A stretch of DNA of 64,000 bases from Hymenochaete sp. R1 (GCA_019400425.1 JAFREE010000041.1:1-64000), one strand, 5' to 3'. Numbered from the stretch's first letter, positions 23,801-35,985 are shown. Numbers and translations: made by a program. Notes: a model not told the origin generated them from the letters alone.

Positions 23801-26800
23801 TGATAAAGTTGGAGTTAAGGTAATACAATGGGATTAGTATGTAGGCGAAACGAGAGAGGGAAGAAAGGGGTAGGGATAAGGACGTACTGATGAAGTGATT
23901 CGAGGCGTTTTGAAGCATGATTGCCCAGAGCTGGATGAACATCGATTTGTATCGTTAGAATCACTTCTATTTATCTCTTGGTGTTGTATCGACGACAACG
24001 TACCGTCGTCGCACCCAGTTTCTCGCTCGGAGGCGCATACCTACGTCAAAGAAGGCGAGAGCGACAGAAAACAAAGGCGAAAGGTCAGCAATGCACGAAA
24101 ACTACTCTCAAAACCATATCACAGAAAATCAAGAATCGAAATCAAAGACTTACTTCAACTCCTTCCTCAACGCCTTCGCCACCCCCCTCGCGACCTCCAC
24201 ATCCCCCGTCCTCTCACACAAATCAAGCGCAAACGCCCAATTCACATCGCTCTCCCCGGCCCGCGGGCTCACGAACAGTCCCACCATCCGCGCCAGCGGG
24301 TCACCATTTCCTCCCCCACCTCCAGCTCCGAATCCGCTTGAGTGTTTCTCGTTCGTCCCGCCCAAGGCGCCGAGGGAAGCGTTGAGGAAGCCGGTGGAGA
24401 CAAGGCCTGATTTGACGACGTTGGCATTGGCGGCATTGGAGGGGGTGAGAGTGGGGTTGGACTGAGAAGACGAGATGGTCGATTGCGTGTGCGTATGCCC
24501 GTAATCCCTATCCTTCGTCCCTTTATCCTTATGCACCTTCCCTCTCTCCCTCTCCTTATCCTTCGAGAACAACTTCTCCCACCACTCCTCCTTCCTCTCC
24601 CTCTCCTTCGATTCTTTCGCCTCCCTCTCCCGCTCCTCCCTCGTCCGCTCCATCTCCCGGTGCATCTCCCGATCACGCGGGTCCACCTCCCAGTCAACGC
24701 CCACGCCTTCCTTGAGACGCTCGAAGAAGCCTTTACTCTGTCCTTGCGTCGACGCCGGCTTCGCCCCGCCCCCGTGCCCAATGTGGGAGTGGGGCTGCCC
24801 ACCACCGTGCCCGTGTCCATGCTCGGAGGCCTTGACGGTAGAGACGTTCGAGCCGTCCGCCTCTGCGTCTCGTTGGTGTTGTGGGTGTTTCCACCTACCC
24901 TCCTGTTCTCTCCCCACTATCCCCATCCCCATACCCGCAGGCCCTCTCCCACCAGACCCAGGCGGAGGCAGAGCCCCAACGTCCTGCATTCCCCCACCAA
25001 TAAACGACGTCCTCTTCTCCGCTCCCGCTCCCGAGTTCGGCGAAACGATCGTATTCGCATTGGAAGACGGTACCGCAGCGACGCCAACCCCACCAACGCC
25101 ATACGATGAGGCGCTACTAGGTCTCCTCGTATAATCATAGTCATACTCGTTGAAATCGACGTTGAATTCCGGGTTGGGATTGGGGTTCACGCTGGGGTGT
25201 CCGTGTCCATGTCCTTGTATGCTATGCCCGTATGCACTCACGTTCGCATTCGCATTCGCGTTGCCTGCCGCACCCGGCCCCCCACCACCTTCGTAATCCG
25301 TACTGCTCGTCCCCGACCTCGAAAGCGACCGTCTCACCCCACCGACCCCACCCGCATGTCCTATATCGTACTCGTCAAACCCAACCGGGACGTCGACGTC
25401 CAGATCCGAATCGGGGGGCTCGAACTCGATGTCGGAGAGGGAATCGCGGTGCTTCGCTTTCTTTTTCTTTTTATCCTTCTCCTTCTCTTTTGACGGCTTG
25501 TCTTTGGGGGATTTGGACGCCTTAGGTCTTGGTTCACCTAGGAAGGTCTTGGAGCGCGAAGGTGGACGGGCCGTCGTTGCTGATTTGGAGGAACGAGAGG
25601 ACGGGCGTGGTTGCTGCTGCTGCGTTTGTTGTTGTTGCGCTTGTTGCTGGGCGTACATTCTTCGTTGCTGTTGTTGCTGTTGCTGCTGTTGGGCATAAAA
25701 CTCTCTTTCCCTCTCCTTCTCGGACTCTCGTTCCCGCTCGCGTTGACTAGACGTCTGCGAGGCGCTGCTCGGTACAATCGCCGCTCCTGCTCCCATCCCG
25801 CCAGACATGGCCGGGTTAAGCGAACGGAGGATATGTCCCGCCCCTCCTCCACCGCTTCCTTGCCGCTCACGCTCACGGTCGGCACCGCTACTACTACTAT
25901 TATTCGACGGCGTCTTCTTCCTTAGCATGACCGGTGTGTGCCCGTGCCCGTGAGCACTCTGCGGCTGCTGGACTTGCGACTGGGGGAGAGATGGGTGCGA
26001 GGGCGAGGTCGGCGAGTTTGTGTAGGCGTTCGGGTTCGGGTTCGAAGTGAAGTGTGCTTGCGATTGCAGTTGCTGCTGATGTTGATGTGAAAAAGAAGAC
26101 GCTGAGCCAGGCGGCGGCGTGTCTCGTCCGCCTGCGAAGACAACAGTCAGCGCTCATAGCCCATAGCACGCGTTGTAAATTTGAAATGAGAGAAGAAGAA
26201 AAAAAAATCGACCATCATCGCGGGTCGAGAGAGTAAGACTAGAGTAGCCCATAGCCGTGTTATGTGAAATTGAAGTCGAACACACCTTCTCTCGATAGAT
26301 TATTCCAATCGCCGTCCCGTTCCCGGTCTCTTAGCGTCGTCTGCGACGGGAGCTGTCCCTGCCTGAACCCCGCTGCAGAGAGCGCCGGCACCGAAGCGGC
26401 CCTGTCTCTGTTGTTGTTGGTATTGTTGCCGTTACCGTGTGCAGCGTTGTCACCCCGCTCACGCTCAATGACCTCCCAATTCGAGATCGAGTCGTTCGAT
26501 GAATGGTACAGAAGCGAGTGTCGTTGACGTGGATGTTGATGTTGAAGCGGGAGCGTTTTGTTGTTGCCGCTGTTGTTGGATGACGATGATAATGGCGGTT
26601 GAGAGAACGAGTCGGAGAATAATGGCGCCGATGTCGTCGTCGTCGTCGTTCGAGACGTTGGTGCTGTTGATGTTGCTACCGCTGGCTGCTGCTGCTGGGA
26701 TGCCAGTGGTGGTAGTGGTGGACGATCGCGGTCACGCTGCTCACGCTCACGCAAGCTACCTCCGATTCCGTACCTGCCGTTGTTGTCCCTGTCTCGCTCT

Positions 26801-27063
26801 TGGCGCTGCGACGACGCGCCTACACCTGAACTCGCGACAGTCGCCGTCACCGACGGTGACACTGGACCTCCAACAGCGCCTCCCACACCAGAGCCTTGTT
26901 GGAGGTAAGCTTGGGAAAGAGTGTAGCCTGAGCTGGGATGGTTGGGTTGATGACTGGTAGTGCTGGCGGAGGGAGGAAATGGGTCCGGATCGAGGTCATC
27001 GAGGAGGGCCATGGAGGCTGCCGGGCTTGGTGCTTTAGGTGTCGATTTAAAGAGCTTCTTCAT
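20807..27063 (-). CDS. VHS-GAT domain adaptor protein (Lsb5/GGA/TOM1-like), very long
   Basis: Ten exons joined in frame: 27063-26286, 26131-24154, 24040-24004, 23930-23888, 23795-23682, 23394-23312, 23141-22779, 22705-22295, 22217-21194 and 21135-20807; total 5,160 bases, about 1,719 residues. Residues 1 to about 880 are disordered (Ser, Arg-Glu and His-Gly repeats, polyQ). The VHS domain follows (WAFALDLCERTGD, KALRKELKYAPP, LWAIMLQNASNHFI, TCSRKFLEVVEDVI, VRERLLEVL, FRALWKKVKPDW). A GAT domain lies at about 1093-1250 (EDMRRLFQECKIGRGNAALL; LLAELLRANEELADALRIY). The rest is disordered and ends in a coiled coil. VHS-GAT proteins bind ubiquitin, Arf or actin regulators in endosomal sorting and endocytosis; yeast Lsb5 is only about 350 residues. 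The start MKKLFKSTPK is chosen; an in-frame ATG at 27270 is upstream but Ser-rich. Confidence 0.88.
23452..23482 (+). repeat. A-tract followed by a 14-base G run in an intron
   Basis: An A-rich run is followed by an uninterrupted run of 14 G at 23469-23482, inside the intron between exons 5 and 6 of the VHS-GAT gene. On the transcribed strand it forms a C-rich then T-rich polypyrimidine stretch. Confidence 0.85.
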
Positions 27064-29309
27064 CGTTGCCTGTAGTTTCGACGATGACGGCGACGACGGC
27101 AACAACGGCGACGACGGCGACGATGGGGAGGAAAATAAAGAGAGAGAAGGGAAGAGGAAGAAGGGCGGAGATGTGTGTAGCGTAGTCGGATTGGTGAGGG
27201 CAGGGACGGACACGCGTTGATCGCATCCAGAGAACTCTATTACTCGTCTCTCCTCCCCTCTTAAATTCAATCAACTACTACAACTATTTCACTCGAAAAC
27301 ATAGTCTTTACTCAACAGTACTCATATTTGCAAATACTTATCATGTCGAGGTACTTATTGGTTCATCTCTTACAGTGCTACGCTCAGACATACTTGTGGA
27401 ACAACAAAGTATCAAACATGACTTCAAACATGACTATAGTACTTCTAGGATACATGCACTCATGGTATCAATCATCCAATAACCTCTAGAGATACACAAA
27501 TTACCATCGGACGAGCATGTCAATCTCCGACTTCCAACTCCCAACCACTTCATTCGATAGCTTGAAGTCCACATCCATCATTCACACCTTGAACAGCGAA
27601 CACATCGCATCGGCGAACATCATACTTAAAACCACCGAATGTCATGACTCACGCCTTCAAGCCCCAATCAAAGCCCCTCTATCAAAAAATCAGTGCCAGA
27701 TAATGATCCACGTCAATGCAGACGCGGGACACAAACACAGACACAGACACCAGTCCTCTCCGGCGGCCTCGGAAATACACATACGGGCATGTACATCTAG
27801 TACTAGCCATCAGGGTACACAAGAAAGGAATGGTGGAGGGTAGGGCTTAGATGCCGGCGCTACGGGTGCGAGGGAGCTATACAAACCATTCAACGCTATC
27901 ACGGCGTGGAACTCGCGCTCGTAGATGCAGACGGCGACCCAAAAAAGTACCTGTAACTTGTGTAAAGCCAACGATAGACAGTGCACAGCAAGAGCAAGTT
28001 CCCCGAACCATGACGATCAGTAGGTCAAGGAGACTGCCAGTGACTTTTTTGTGAATAGCAATGGGTGTGCCAGGCTTTTTTATCTTGTTCATGTAGAAGG
28101 AGACAAGGAAAGGAGAGCGGATCGGATGAAGAAAAGAGGTGGTACTTTGAAGGCATTGCATCCGAGTCCGTTCCCACTCAAAGCAAATCGATGACAAGCT
28201 TGGACATTCGTTGTTTGTTTCTTTACTGCCTAAAATAGAATTCAAAGAAAGCGTTCAAGTTAGCATAGGACAAGCTACTAGCACCGTCAAGCTGCCATTA
28301 TAACCCGTTCACCATCCACAGGACTCACGGTGCTGCTGCTACTGCCACTAGCAATAGCAATACTAGTAACCCATCAATGTTCCCCGCGGCCAGGCAGACT
28401 CTCATAGATTCTGCCGTCGCACGCGCATGCGCAGACCGCAAGTACAAAAATCCCATGGCGTTCAAGCTCCGAGTCTCTAGAATCATCATAGCATGCATGC
28501 GCGTTAACTTGAATACTGCCAGTCTGCCACCGCCAGTCTTCCAAGCCGACCGGAGTACCGTCGTTAAAGCTACCAGCAGAATATCGACTCGGCATAGATG
28601 TTCCGCATTTATCGTTTGGCGTTGAGAGGGAGGGACATAATGAAGGCTCGAGGAAGAAGACTAAGAAGAACATGTGCTATGCACCATCATGCACCAGGCA
28701 GGCAGGGAGAGAGCTGGCGCCAATAGTTCCCGCGATCACGCGCTTACAAAAAGAAGCTTATGTAAAATCATGCATTTGTCATCCTGCCTCCCATTTTTCA
28801 GATTTCCTCAAAACCCTTCTTCGAGGGCACTAAACATAAAAACTCAACATCATTCAAATACTATATAAAAACATGAATGAGGCATGCGGACGCTGAGAAT
28901 CCGACTTTGATCGTTCTACAAACAACATCAACAACAATAACATCATCATCATTTCAATTTTCGTACAGAGTACACATTTCGGTACATTGCTTCAAAAGAC
29001 GTTACTATACGAAAGGAAGGAAGAAGGGAACACGGGGGAAGAAAGGGGGAGGGTATAAAATAGAGCCGTCAAAGGCACTTTGAACTTCGAAGGAGTACGA
29101 GGGGGTGGGGTGGGGTGGGGTGGGGAAGAGTACAATCGGGTCACTGAAATATAAGGTATCGACTCGAAAGTTCGAGATAATAAAGCGAAGCAGGCTAGCT
29201 GCCTTACTTAAATTACTTAAAACCAGCTTGCCGTTTACACTTACGAAGCAAGGCGCCATCGATAGATAAGTGTTCTTTAAGAAAGAAAGCAAGAGCAAAG
29301 TTGTTACTC
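27064..29309. other. Intergenic region, VHS-GAT promoter side
   Basis: About 2.2 kb without a supportable gene. The first 200 bases are the probable 5' leader of the VHS-GAT gene and include a GACGACGGC-type trinucleotide run at about 27075-27130. The remainder has only short overlapping open frames. A GGGGT tract at 29101-29126 is listed separately. Confidence 0.5.
29101..29126 (+). repeat. GGGGT repeat, G-quadruplex-type tract
   Basis: Starts with a run of five G, then T, followed by repeated TGGGG units: five G runs of four or more spaced by single T. It lies in the probable 3' region of the minus-strand gene ending at 29310, so its transcript carries the C-rich strand. Confidence 0.85.
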
Positions 29310-30322
29310 TCACTTGCCCCCCTGTATCTGCGCCTGACCTCCTTGCTGCTGCTGTCCTTGCGCCCGATCACCCACAACCTTCAACGCTTGTCCCAACCCC
29401 ACCGCAACAGCACCAATCGCCTGCGCCGCCCCACACGTCAATATCGCGCCACCGGCGGTGGCGCCGATGCCTGGGATGGCGGGGATAGAGCCGACGGTGA
29501 CGAGGATGGCGGACATGGTGGACATGACGTGTGGGTGCTCGGTGGTGAGGTAGTCGAGTGCCCCTGCGGCGTTCACGAGCCAGGCGGGGGCTTTTCCGAC
29601 GGCGACGGCGTCTGGAGGAATGAAGAATAGAGACGTTAGATGATGACCGGAAATGTGTGTGAAAGGAGGCGGGACGGGACGTACTGGAGTCGGAGGGCAT
29701 GGCTTCGGGTTCGGTGGTCTTAGCAAGGACGAGTTCCTTGTCCTTGCCTTTACCCTTGTCTTTGGCCTTGCTGTCTTTGCCGTTGGTATCCTTCGTTTCC
29801 TTCTCGGAGGTCGAAGCTGTGGAGTCGGACCTGCCCATGACCCACCAACTACCTTGTTTCTTGGGGGCGGGACGCTCGGAGACGGGAGGGGCCATCGTCT
29901 TAGACTTTGGGCTCGGCGAGCTCCCTGTATGCACGCATCGTGCAGTCAGTACCTTATAACAAGAGAGGAAACAAACAATGAAGAAACTCACATCCAATGT
30001 TCTGCACCGCAATCTTGAACTTCTTCCAGTTCCAAACATGCTTATTCCCCGTCATCTGCTGCATCACCTTTCCCAGCTCGTCGACCCTCTCGCGCGGCTT
30101 CTGGCCCAAGTAGTGGCGTCCGATGCGGTACCAGTAGTCTTTGGGTACCTTGCGCTCTTTGCATCCGGCTTTGATAGCTTCGAGGTATGCGACGGGGTCG
30201 TCGTTCTTCTTGCCTTCGAATTTTGGGGGCGGAGAGGATTTGTCGCTGTCCCAGGTGTTGTATAGGACCCCAAGGTCGAACGGCTTGATACGAAGGGTGT
30301 CGAGAACGGTTGCGGCAGCCAT
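29310..30322 (-). CDS. Unknown protein with glycine-zipper-like hydrophobic tail
   Basis: Three exons, joined at about 29993 (donor GTGAGT to CAG) and about 29684 (donor GTACGT to CAG), both keeping frame. The N-terminal 110 residues look folded: MAAATVLDTLRIKPFDLGVL, then DYWYRIGRHYLGQKPRERV and WNWKKFKIAVQNIGW. A Ser/Lys-rich linker follows (TMAPPVSERPAPKKQG, then KDSKAKDKGKGKDKE). The C-terminal 110 residues are hydrophobic and rich in Gly and Ala (VTVGSIPAIPGIGATAGGAI, AIGAVAVGLGQALKVVG) and end in a Gln-rich tail. I do not recognise the family. The tail suggests membrane insertion or tight helix packing. Confidence 0.8.
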
Positions 30323-32280
30323 AGTAGACAGTGTAGCGTTTGAGGTGATTGGAAGACGAAAAAGTATAACAATAAGGAGTTGGCTAAAAAAAAGGCGAAC
30401 TTTAGAGAGGGATAGTGTCTCTGAGGAGCGTCGTAAGGGGGGTTAACGACGAAGCAGAAATACTGTCCAGATTTACCAGCTCGCAGGCCTATTTATACGT
30501 CAATTGGGAAAACCCCCTTCGTGGTTCGTAGTAAACAAAATGCGGCTTCATCCCTAAGCCACAATCGGGAACACGCGAAAGAAGCACGAGATACGGTGAT
30601 GGTGATGGATGTGAAGCACAGCCAAGGGTCCTTCGGCTGGGCCCCCTCTTGTGATCCCTTCGGATGGGCGGACTGTTTACCGAAGGTCGGAAGTATGAGG
30701 CCTTGTGCACGACACGAGGCGTGATGAGAGGCTCGAGTCCCTTCGAACCACACACGACCACGAACTTCAATTAAGCCGCGAGATGGGGTACCAAAAGGGT
30801 ACCCACATTGCTATTGCCGTCAACAGAGGACCAGAGCGAGCGCAAATGCGCATGTCGACCACGTCCGAGCATCCGACGGGATAGAGTTTGTGCGAGTGTG
30901 TCAGCTATTGTCAGATGCCCGCGCAGCTTTTCATTTCCAGGTATGCCTAAGGTGAAGGAAACGGGGAATACAAGGTATGCAACGAGAGCACATGCTAGCT
31001 TCTTCCTCGCTAAAATTACCCGCCGAAAAGAGCCTTTGCAGTCGTAGATGAGAGCAAAGGTCATCTTGAAGGTCTAAGGTCGGTGTCCGTTTCTGTGCAT
31101 GTCTTTCAGCCTTACTTGACTTCGCCGCTTTGGAGCATAAAACATGGCCATTGGAGAAGACTGAACGTTTTGTCGGCGGTTTCGCGGAGGTTGCAATAAC
31201 CTCAGGTGTACGTGTATTGTTAAGGGTTGAGTAAAAAGTTCAAGATGTTCCGCAAATTTGGCTCGAAAGGCCTACTTCATATCTTGCTTGAGATCATGGA
31301 CGTCGTGGTTGGATTCAGAGGGACGGCACACTGGGACTGGGACTGCGAAACTAGGACCCCCGACAATCCCAATATAGGCCGGGGTCACAGGTACCCCCTC
31401 AAATCTGTCCCCTCGGGCCCCGGGCCGGCGCTTCCGGATGTCCCCTGGTCCCCGGCCTATCCCGAAATGGATAGATCGACGATGTCCCCTTGACTCTGGC
31501 CTTCACTTCTATATATAGTAAAATGTTCCCACGAATAGTAAAATTACGATTCGAGGATCTCTCTATACAGGCAGTTGGGTACTTGAATTTGACTCATATT
31601 AACTTGGCATTATAAGCTTTCCACAAATAATGAAAGTGAGGTTCGTTAAAAGAAAGCTCAGAGCTGAGTGTCCAGTGATTATACATGAGGACGAACATAT
31701 AGTATCGGTCGGTCGCGCTGCAACTAGGCGTGAGAACCACCTGCTTAAATGGGTAGCAGCACTCTCTTTTGCTAACCGCTCGATGTCTGTGTGCGACTCT
31801 GGTGATGCCGGGATGACTAAGGTCACCGAGCTGGGTGTTTGGAGGGTCTTATAGTAAGTTATACACGCGGCCGATAGCCGGGTGCCCACTCCTTTTGGCA
31901 ATACTCGCCGGCCATCCAAGGTCGGTCGATATGTCCCCAGGACCCCGGCCTCTGGCCGATCTGGCCGCCAAATATGTCCCCTGGTCTCCGGCCTTCCCTC
32001 CGGACCGGGCCTTCCGATATGTCCCCCGGTCCCCGGCCTCCTTCCTAATTGGGAACGCCGAAGTTTCTCCGTATGTCCCCTTGTCCCCCGGCCCTTCATA
32101 GGATTGTCGCGGGTCCTGCGAAACTCTTTAAAAGGAAAGTAAAATCATCATGTGACTTGAAGCGGCCTGTCGCGATTCGCGATGCAGACTCAGGCTTGAG
32201 CAGAGCAGCATAAGCTTAAGCTTCTTCTCCTTCCACCACCATAAACCATACCGAGCTCAATCTAGAGATAATCAAAGGAG
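30323..32280. other. Intergenic region with degenerate repeats
   Basis: About 2 kb without a supportable gene. It holds the promoter of the unknown gene to the left, a degenerate GC-rich repeat between about 31.36 and 32.10 kb, and the promoter of ARPC5 in the last 150 bases. Open frames are short and unstructured. Confidence 0.5.
31930..32100 (+). repeat. Degenerate tandem repeat, units begin TATGTCCCC
   Basis: Four units begin at 31930, 31973, 32018 and 32072, each starting TATGTCCCC and continuing as a variant of (A/T/C)GG(T/A)C(C/T)CCGGCC. Spacing is 43, 45 and 54 bases. A related isolated unit (GATGTCCCCTGGTCCCCGGCC) lies at about 31436, and a weaker one at about 31404. It has no coding sense. 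It may be a remnant of a mobile-element end or a minisatellite. Confidence 0.7.
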
Positions 32281-32958
32281 ATGGCGTCATTCAGGAAAAT
32301 AGACGTTGATAAATACGATGAAGATGTGCTCGATGAAAGCGAGCTGTACACCCCGGACCCACGTCCACCTGCCCAAGTCCTCGCGGACACTCGAGGCAAA
32401 GCTTCATCAATTCGTGGTATCCTAGCAAGGTGAGTTGACATCATACTGGATCCACCGTCGTATTAATGTCTCTCGTTGTTGACTTCCGATTATGACTATG
32501 ACTATGTCCATGACCTCAGAGGTGACATCGCCAGTGCGCTCGTCTCTGTGCTTGAAGAAGCACCATACGGGCCTGAAAACGAAGAGGCCAAGGCAAGCAG
32601 GACTTGGCACCTTTCCCATTTCAGTTCCTCATCATCTCCTTTTTATAATAGATCGTGAACTTGCAGACTCTTCTGTCGATCCTGGGTAGCACGAAAGCAG
32701 CTGAGATTCCGAACATCGTCCGCGCGCTGCCAACAGAGTCGCAGGACACCTTGATGAAGTACCTGTACAAGGGTATGGCAATGCCTGGATGGGGAGATGT
32801 CAGCGGAAGCGTTCTTTTGGGATGGCATGAGAAAGTGCGTCATCGATCCCCGTTTCTTTCAAATACATACTTTTACTGAATGAAATGTATTCTAGCTCAC
32901 TGAGGTTGCGGGAACGGGCTGCATCGTCAGAGTCATGACCGACAGGAGAACTGTATGA
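32281..32958 (+). CDS. ARC15: Arp2/3 complex subunit 5 (p16-ARC)
   Basis: Four exons: 32281-32429, 32520-32592, 32667-32834 and 32896-32958, total 453 bases and 150 residues, the usual length. It is the smallest subunit of the Arp2/3 complex, which nucleates branched actin at endocytic patches. Diagnostic sequences are FRKIDVDKYDEDVLDE at the N-terminus, then IPNIVRALPTESQDTLMKYL, YKGMAMPGW, VSGSVLLGWHEKLTEVAGTG and the terminal CIVRVMTDRRTV. Intron 2 starts with GC (AAG-GCAAGC) rather than GT, ends with AG and keeps frame. The start is the only ATG that gives the conserved N-terminus. Confidence 0.97.
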
Positions 32959-33617
32959 AAAAACCCCCAGCAGAGTATCTTCTGTGTATTTGTCATTTGT
33001 GTATAGTAAGGAGCCACTATTTACCACTTCATCCCTGTTTCCTGTCAAGAGGAGGGACGACGTTTAAGATGAACGACCGTCCGTGGAGTCAAACAACCAT
33101 TACGATCCGCCAGGCCTTGCCCATTCAATAACGAAGCGCCTGGCAAATGCCCACTCATCTTTCACTTTCGCACCAAATTTTGCTGCGGGCGCTCATCTTC
33201 CACGGAAGGTCCACGAATCGACGGCAAGACTATAGTCTCGTAGCCTAAGCTTTCTGCCATTGCTGAAGTACGAAGGAATCCATCATCGCAATTTAAACAT
33301 GAGGCTGGGTTGTTCTTGTCTTGGTGAGAGAGTCAGAGACTGCGATTACACGTCTCGACCGTCTTCCGGGTCACAGCATACTCAATTGTTGTGCTCATTG
33401 TATGCGCCCACTAGAGAGTGTAGTAAGCTTACACGTCTTTGAATGCCGGTTGAGTATACCATGAGAACAATGCTGTAATTATAAACAAACCTGAGTAAGC
33501 CTGTGAAGATGAGGCGAAAGCAGTACTAGTATACCTATTTTTCGCCCGAGAGTTATCAGATTTAAGATTATCTCTCGCGTCGTCGTTTTCTTGCTTCCCG
33601 CGCCGACGACGAGTCAG
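32959..33617. other. Intergenic, TAH18 promoter
   Basis: About 660 bases. It holds the ARPC5 3' region and the promoter and leader of the diflavin reductase gene. No extra gene was recognised. Confidence 0.5.
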
Positions 33618-35985
33618 ATGAACGCCTCTCCTTCCCCTCCATCCCCTCATGCCACCCAGCTCACTCAGGGCACCTCCGAAGCAGACGTTGAATCCCAAAA
33701 TGAACGTAGTGTACTAGTACTATACGCAACAGAGACGGGCACAGCGCTCGATATTGCTGAGCAACTTGCACACGAGACACGAAGACTTCAGTACGACGTC
33801 CGGCTAGCGAGTATCGATGCCTACCCACTGGTACGTTCCATCCGCCATCTCTTTCTATACAAAAAATCGGAATCTTGCTCAACTGTACCATCAGGAAGAC
33901 CTTCTCCATGAGCCACTCGTCCTCTTCGTCGTCTCTACAACCGGTTCAGGCATCCCTCCACGCTCCATGACTACCTTCTGGTCCCTCCTCCTTCGCTCCG
34001 ACCTGCCCTCCGACATCCTCGACGAGCTACACTTTGCAGTCTTTGGTTTAGGGGATAGCGCGTATGAGCGGTTCTGCTGGGCGGCGAAGATGCTGAGGAG
34101 ACGATTGGGGGTGTTGGGAGCCGTGGAGATTGTGGAAATGGGGGTCGGGGACGAGCAGATGCCGCTTGGGTGCGTTTTATAACTCGTTTGTTTTGGACCG
34201 AACCTTTCTTATTGGAGAACTAGGATCGAGGGAGCGTTTGATAAATGGGTGCCTTCGTTGTTCAATGCTTTGATGCAGCTTTACGGAAATGTCCCAGCTG
34301 AGGCCCTCGAGCCTTCGAACACTCAGCACCAATCGAGGATACGAATATTCGAAAGCCAGAAAGGATCTGAAATAGCGGATGTAACGACTATCGATTCATC
34401 CAACGTGCGCCCGGATAAAAGGTATGATGTCACGGTCGAAGTCAACCAACGAATAACGGCGGAAGACTGGTACCAAGATGTCCGACACATTGAGCTAGCG
34501 TTGAACGAAGACGTATAGTGAGTACTAATCCCCCGACTCTTGTTCTATATGCTACTTTAAGCTAATTCCGGCGTCGGGTGTATCAGCTACGGGCCTGGAG
34601 ACGTCGCCGTAGTATATCCAAAGGCAGCAGACAGTGATGTCCGCGAATTTTTGGAAGATGCTGGATGGACGGGAATCGCCGATGACTACTTTCAGTTCGA
34701 AGTCACTGACCCATGTAAGTTCTTACGATTGACGGAGGCGAGAGACACGTATCATACCAATCACCTTTGATCACTATAGTATGGATTTGCCCAGAAACGA
34801 TTCCTCTAAAAACGACGCTTCGCGACCTCTTCACTAATCATCTCGACATCAACGCTGTTCCCCGCCGTTCATTCTTCCGCGCCATCCGGCATTTCGCCCA
34901 CGACGAGACCGAGAAAGAGAAACTCGAGGAGTTTTGTACTCCAGAAGGCGCAGTCAGTGTCTCTTATTTTCAACCGCCGAGTTGTAACGATGCCCACAGT
35001 AGCTGAATGGATCGTAAAAGGAAGATCTTTATGATTATACTACACGAGTACGGAGGACCGTTCGCGAGATACTGGCCGAGTTCCGGTCCGTGGAAATACC
35101 CAGAGAATACGTGTTCGACGTCTTCCCGCTCCTGAAGCCGAGGCAGTTTTCAATTGCAAGCTCGTCCAGAGTATCTCATACCTTTCCTTCTCCGTTTATA
35201 TCGTTCCTCATGGTCTGAGAACGCAGGTACACAAGAAAAAGGTGCATATATGCGCTGCGATTGTCAAGTACAAGACACGGCTGAAGGCGATGCGGAAGGG
35301 TGTCTGCTCGACGTATTTGTCAAAGTTAAAGTCAGGTACGCTCGCTTGAGATCACAGGTCCTTGTAAAGTCCACTTACTCAGAATGCACAATCGAAGGCG
35401 ACGCACTGCAAATAGGCATTCAGAAAGGCTTCCTCTCAGTTCCCTCCGATCCAAGGATCCCCATCCTCTGTATTGGCCCTGGAACGGGCATTGCCCCTAT
35501 GCGAGCCCTCATCCAACACCGCATATCCCAAGGCTCCTCATCCAACACCTTGTACTTTGGCTGTCGTTCCGCCTCGAAGGACCATCACTACTCGGCGGAA
35601 TGGCGTGTGTTCAAGGAGGACGAGCCAAAGATGTTGACGTATCGAGTTGCGTTTTCGCGTGATGGGCCTGAGGGGGTGAAGAGGACTTACGTGCAGGATT
35701 TGATGGAGGAAGACGGGGAGTGTGTATGGGACGTGCTCGGGAGGAGAGGAGGATGGGCGTATATTTCTGGGTACGTTTGTTGAGCATTTTATTTTCGGTG
35801 CGTGCGCGTTGGATTGACGTTTCGATCGATGATGAACCAGTTCATCGAATAAGATGCCAACGGCGGTGAAAGGTGCGATAGAGTCTGCAGCGCAGCGCGC
35901 GGGTGGTTTATCTGAGGATGAGGCTCGAGCATTTCTGAAGAGTTTACAAGAAGGCGGGAGGCTCTTCGAGGAGTGCTGGAGTTGA
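33618..35985 (+). CDS. TAH18: NADPH-dependent diflavin oxidoreductase 1 (Tah18)
   Basis: A multi-exon gene with all domains of the family. An FMN flavodoxin domain comes first (VLYATETGTALDIAEQLA; FVVSTTGSGIPPRSM; FAVFGLGDSAYERFCWA). The linker and FAD domain follow (VRHIELALNEDVYYGPGDVA; KPRQFSIASSS; IVKYKTRLKAMRKGVCS). The NADPH domain is last (ILCIGPGTGIAPMRALIQ, LYFGCRS, GRRGGWAYISGSSNKMPTAV). Tah18 passes electrons from NADPH to Dre2 to start cytosolic iron-sulfur cluster assembly. All introns traced by hand keep frame; one uses acceptor AAAAG before GAAGATCTT (about 35022). The start at 33618 precedes a Ser/Pro-rich leader; the last codon is before TGA at 35983-35985. Confidence 0.95.

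Noticed and set aside
24269..24820. 183-codon Arg-rich minus-strand frame
   Set aside because: Alternative frame of the VHS-GAT gene's large second exon, whose main frame leads into a verified VHS domain.
29101..29126. Telomere-like repeat
   Set aside because: Single short GGGGT tract within a gene region; fungal telomeres are usually TTAGGG arrays at contig ends.
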